A stretch of DNA of 64,000 nt from assembly GCA_016291435.1 (NCBI GenBank), contig JAEEXH010000002.1:32061-96060 (forward strand), in the 5' to 3' direction. Each line of letters opens with the position of its first letter. Position 1 is the first letter of the stretch. Positions 61,762 to 64,000 of the stretch are shown here, piece after piece. Origin of the DNA: Oscillospiraceae bacterium (GTDB taxonomy: Bacteria; Bacillota; Clostridia; Oscillospirales; Ruminococcaceae). Below the pieces are notes generated by a model, which had not been told where the DNA came from, searched no databases, and worked only from the letters and a program-made list of their open reading frames with translations. Position numbers and translations under genes: made by a program.

Positions 61762-61853
61762 AAAAGATACTTGTCGGCATAGATACAAAAACACCGGTCT
61801 TCGGGGATTTGACCTATCTCCTGCCGATATACGAAAAACAAGGAGGCTTGGCA

Positions 61854-63311
61854 GTGAAGAACAAGAAATCAGTCTTCTTCATCGTGGCGATTCTGATCAT
61901 CGCGTTCGCGGTTTCGACCGTGCTCGGCGTGAAGAATCAGTACGGCGACCTCACCACCACCTATATCAAGGGTCTCAGAGATATCCGTCTCGGCATTGAT
62001 ATTCAGGGCGGCGTGGACGTCACCTTCTCGCCCGCAGACGGTGAAGATGCAGACGCGGATCAGCTCGATTCCGTCAAGGAGGTCATGAAGACCCGTCTGG
62101 TGACACTCGGCGTAAATGACTACGAGGTCTATACCGACGATGCGAACGATAAGATCATCGTCCGCTTCCCCTGGCAGACCGGCGAAACGAATTTTGATCC
62201 GGAAAAGGCAGTCAAGGAGCTCGGCGAGACCGCAAAGCTCCAGTTCCGCAAGGGTCTCAACTACACCAGCGATGTCGATGATGACGGCAACGTCACCCTC
62301 ACTCCGCTCGGCGATGTTGTCATCGAGGGAAGCGATGTTGCGGAAGCATATGTCGGCTATGAGTATGATCAGTCCGGCAACCAGACCGGCAATTTCGCCG
62401 TCAATCTGGAGCTGAAGGAAGAAGGCGCAAAGGCGTTCGCAGATGCGACTGCTGCTGCTGTCAACGGCGATTCTGAGTATCTCGATGTTTCCGCGGGCGG
62501 TCAGAATCATGTCATCTCGATCTGGATGGATACCAACTGCATCTCCTATCCGGCGGTCAATTCCGTCATCAGCGAGGGCAGAGCCCAGATCACCGGCTCT
62601 TTCGATTATGACGGCGCAAAGGCGCTTGCCGATAAGATCAACGGCGGTGCGCTCCCCTTCAATCTGAAGACCGTCACCTTCAAGACCATTTCCCCGAGCA
62701 TGGGCTCCGGTGCGCTGCGTATCATGATGATTGCAGGCGTCATCGCGCTCATTCTCATCTGCATCTATATGATCATCCTCTACCGTCTGCCCGGCGTTGT
62801 TGCGTCCATCGCGCTGATCGGTCAGGTCGCGGGCACGCTGGCAGTCATCTCCGGCTGGTTCGGCTTTGAGGATTCCAATACGCTCACCATCCCCGGCATC
62901 GCAGGTATCATCCTTGCGATCGGCATGGGCGTGGACTGCAACATCATCACCGGCGAGCGCATCAAGGAGGAGCTGAATACCGGCAAGTCGCTGGAATCTT
63001 CCCTCCAGGCAGCATATAAGCGTTCCTTCACCTCCATCCTCGACGGCAACATGACAGTTATCATCGTTGCGATCATCCTGATGGGCGCATTCGGTGTGTC
63101 CTCCAGCTTCTTCGCAAAGGTGCTGTCGTTCCTGTTCAGATGGTTCGGCGTTTCCACCGAGGGCACGATCTATTCCTTCGGCTTCACGCTGCTGACGGGC
63201 GTTATCTTCAACTTTATCATGGGCGTTGTCGCTTCTCGTCTGATGCTGACCTCCCTCTCGAAGTTCAAATGCTTCCAGAACAGAAAGCTGTACGGAGGTG
63301 CTGAGAAATGA
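61854..63311 (+). CDS. secD: Protein translocase subunit SecD (likely GTG start; ORF track begins at 61809)
   Basis: LGIDIQGGVDVTFSP, TIPGIAGIILAIGMGVDCNIITGERIKEEL; AAGGAGG upstream of GTG 61854. Confidence 0.93.
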   Translation: MKNKKSVFFIVAILIIAFAVSTVLGVKNQYGDLTTTYIKGLRDIRLGIDIQGGVDVTFSPADGEDADADQLDSVKEVMKTRLVTLGVNDYEVYTDDANDKIIVRFPWQTGETNFDPEKAVKELGETAKLQFRKGLNYTSDVDDDGNVTLTPLGDVVIEGSDVAEAYVGYEYDQSGNQTGNFAVNLELKEEGAKAFADATAAAVNGDSEYLDVSAGGQNHVISIWMDTNCISYPAVNSVISEGRAQITGSFDYDGAKALADKINGGALPFNLKTVTFKTISPSMGSGALRIMMIAGVIALILICIYMIILYRLPGVVASIALIGQVAGTLAVISGWFGFEDSNTLTIPGIAGIILAIGMGVDCNIITGERIKEELNTGKSLESSLQAAYKRSFTSILDGNMTVIIVAIILMGAFGVSSSFFAKVLSFLFRWFGVSTEGTIYSFGFTLLTGVIFNFIMGVVASRLMLTSLSKFKCFQNRKLYGGAEK

Positions 63312-64000
63312 GTAAGCAGAACAAGAAAAAGAATACAAACCAGACCAATATCCAGTCCATCATCGAGCAGGTGAAGGTGCGCGATTTCTACGGCACCCGC
63401 AAGGTGTTCTTCGCGCTCTCCGCTGTACTGATTGTGCTGGTGCTGCTCTGCTGCTTCATCCGCGGCGTGCAGATCTCCATTGAGTTCAAGGGCGGCACGC
63501 TTGCCACCTACGCCTACACCGGCACCGTTGACGAAAGCGGGCTTGCCGCTGTCGGTCAGGAAGTGCTCGGCACCCAGGTCAATGTCCAGACCGGCGAGAC
63601 CTTCACCGGCGAGAAGCAGACGACCTTCACGCTCTCCTTCAGCATGGACGATCCGTTCAGCGCAGAGCTTCAGGATGAGCTGCTTCAGAAGCTCACGGAG
63701 AAATATCCCGATGCCGGCATCGAATCACTCGAGACCAACGATGTCGCGGCGAATTCCGGCGTCAAGTTCCTGACAAAGTGCCTTGTCGCAGCGATTTTCG
63801 CAATCATCGTGCTGATTCTTTACATCGCATGGAGATTCAAGCGCATTTCCGGCTGGAGCGCCGGTGCATTCGCAATCGTTGCGCTGCTGCATGACCTGCT
63901 GATCGTCTTCGGCACATTCGTGATCTGCGGCTTCGAGCTCGACTCGAACTTCGTCGCGGTCATCCTGACGATCCTCGGCTACTCCGTCAATGACACCATC
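63308..64000 (+). CDS. secF: Protein translocase subunit SecF (truncated by window end)
   Basis: ATGA overlap with secD; VQISIEFKGGTLATYAY, DSNFVAVILTILGYSVNDTI. Confidence 0.95.
   Translation, partial: MSKQNKKKNTNQTNIQSIIEQVKVRDFYGTRKVFFALSAVLIVLVLLCCFIRGVQISIEFKGGTLATYAYTGTVDESGLAAVGQEVLGTQVNVQTGETFTGEKQTTFTLSFSMDDPFSAELQDELLQKLTEKYPDAGIESLETNDVAANSGVKFLTKCLVAAIFAIIVLILYIAWRFKRISGWSAGAFAIVALLHDLLIVFGTFVICGFELDSNFVAVILTILGYSVNDTI

Noticed and set aside
61869-63338. 489-aa minus-strand ORF within secD
   Set aside because: Antisense shadow of secD.

Overview
This 64 kb window looks like the replication-origin-proximal region of a low-to-mid GC Bacillota/Clostridia chromosome. It is probably Ruminococcus/Oscillospiraceae-like; that placement is inferred from gene content and not tested. 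Core content from left to right: nifJ (minus strand, truncated by the window edge); the rpmH-rnpA-yidD-yidC-khpB(jag)-mnmE-mnmG-rsmG cluster with three perfect parS-like palindromes; a SpoIID-like gene; citrate synthase; a lipoprotein; a two-component system; a YqhQ-like gene; prmC; recA-recX; rimO; pgsA; serine acetyltransferase; tRNA-Leu(CAA); guaA; a lone RepA/AAA-type ATPase gene flanked by inverted iteron-like repeats; a kor-type 2-oxoacid:ferredoxin oxidoreductase operon; a PrsW-like protease with an 18-bp repeat tail; ilvE; a double-domain ThyX-like protein; a degenerate SGNH protein; a GGDEF/EAL protein; a YfhO-SHOCT protein; dnaA-oriC-dnaN-yaaA-recF-remB-gyrB-gyrA; a zinc-ribbon/BspA-LRR protein; deoC; a phosphopantetheinyl transferase; an SDR; purB; secD and secF (truncated). 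The strongest leads are: (1) the inverted-repeat-bracketed ATPase at about 27.1-28.4 kb; (2) a promoter-to-terminator ncRNA carrying an anti-Shine-Dalgarno motif at about 1.05-1.17 kb; (3) the tandem ThyX-like protein whose two halves appear to keep complementary parts of the ThyX motif; (4) a dispersed hairpin repeat family with compensatory stem changes; (5) a clear DnaA-trio/BUS origin combined with an unusual run of genes oriented toward the origin. Everything here comes from reading the sequence and supplied ORFs; no database search or folding program was run.
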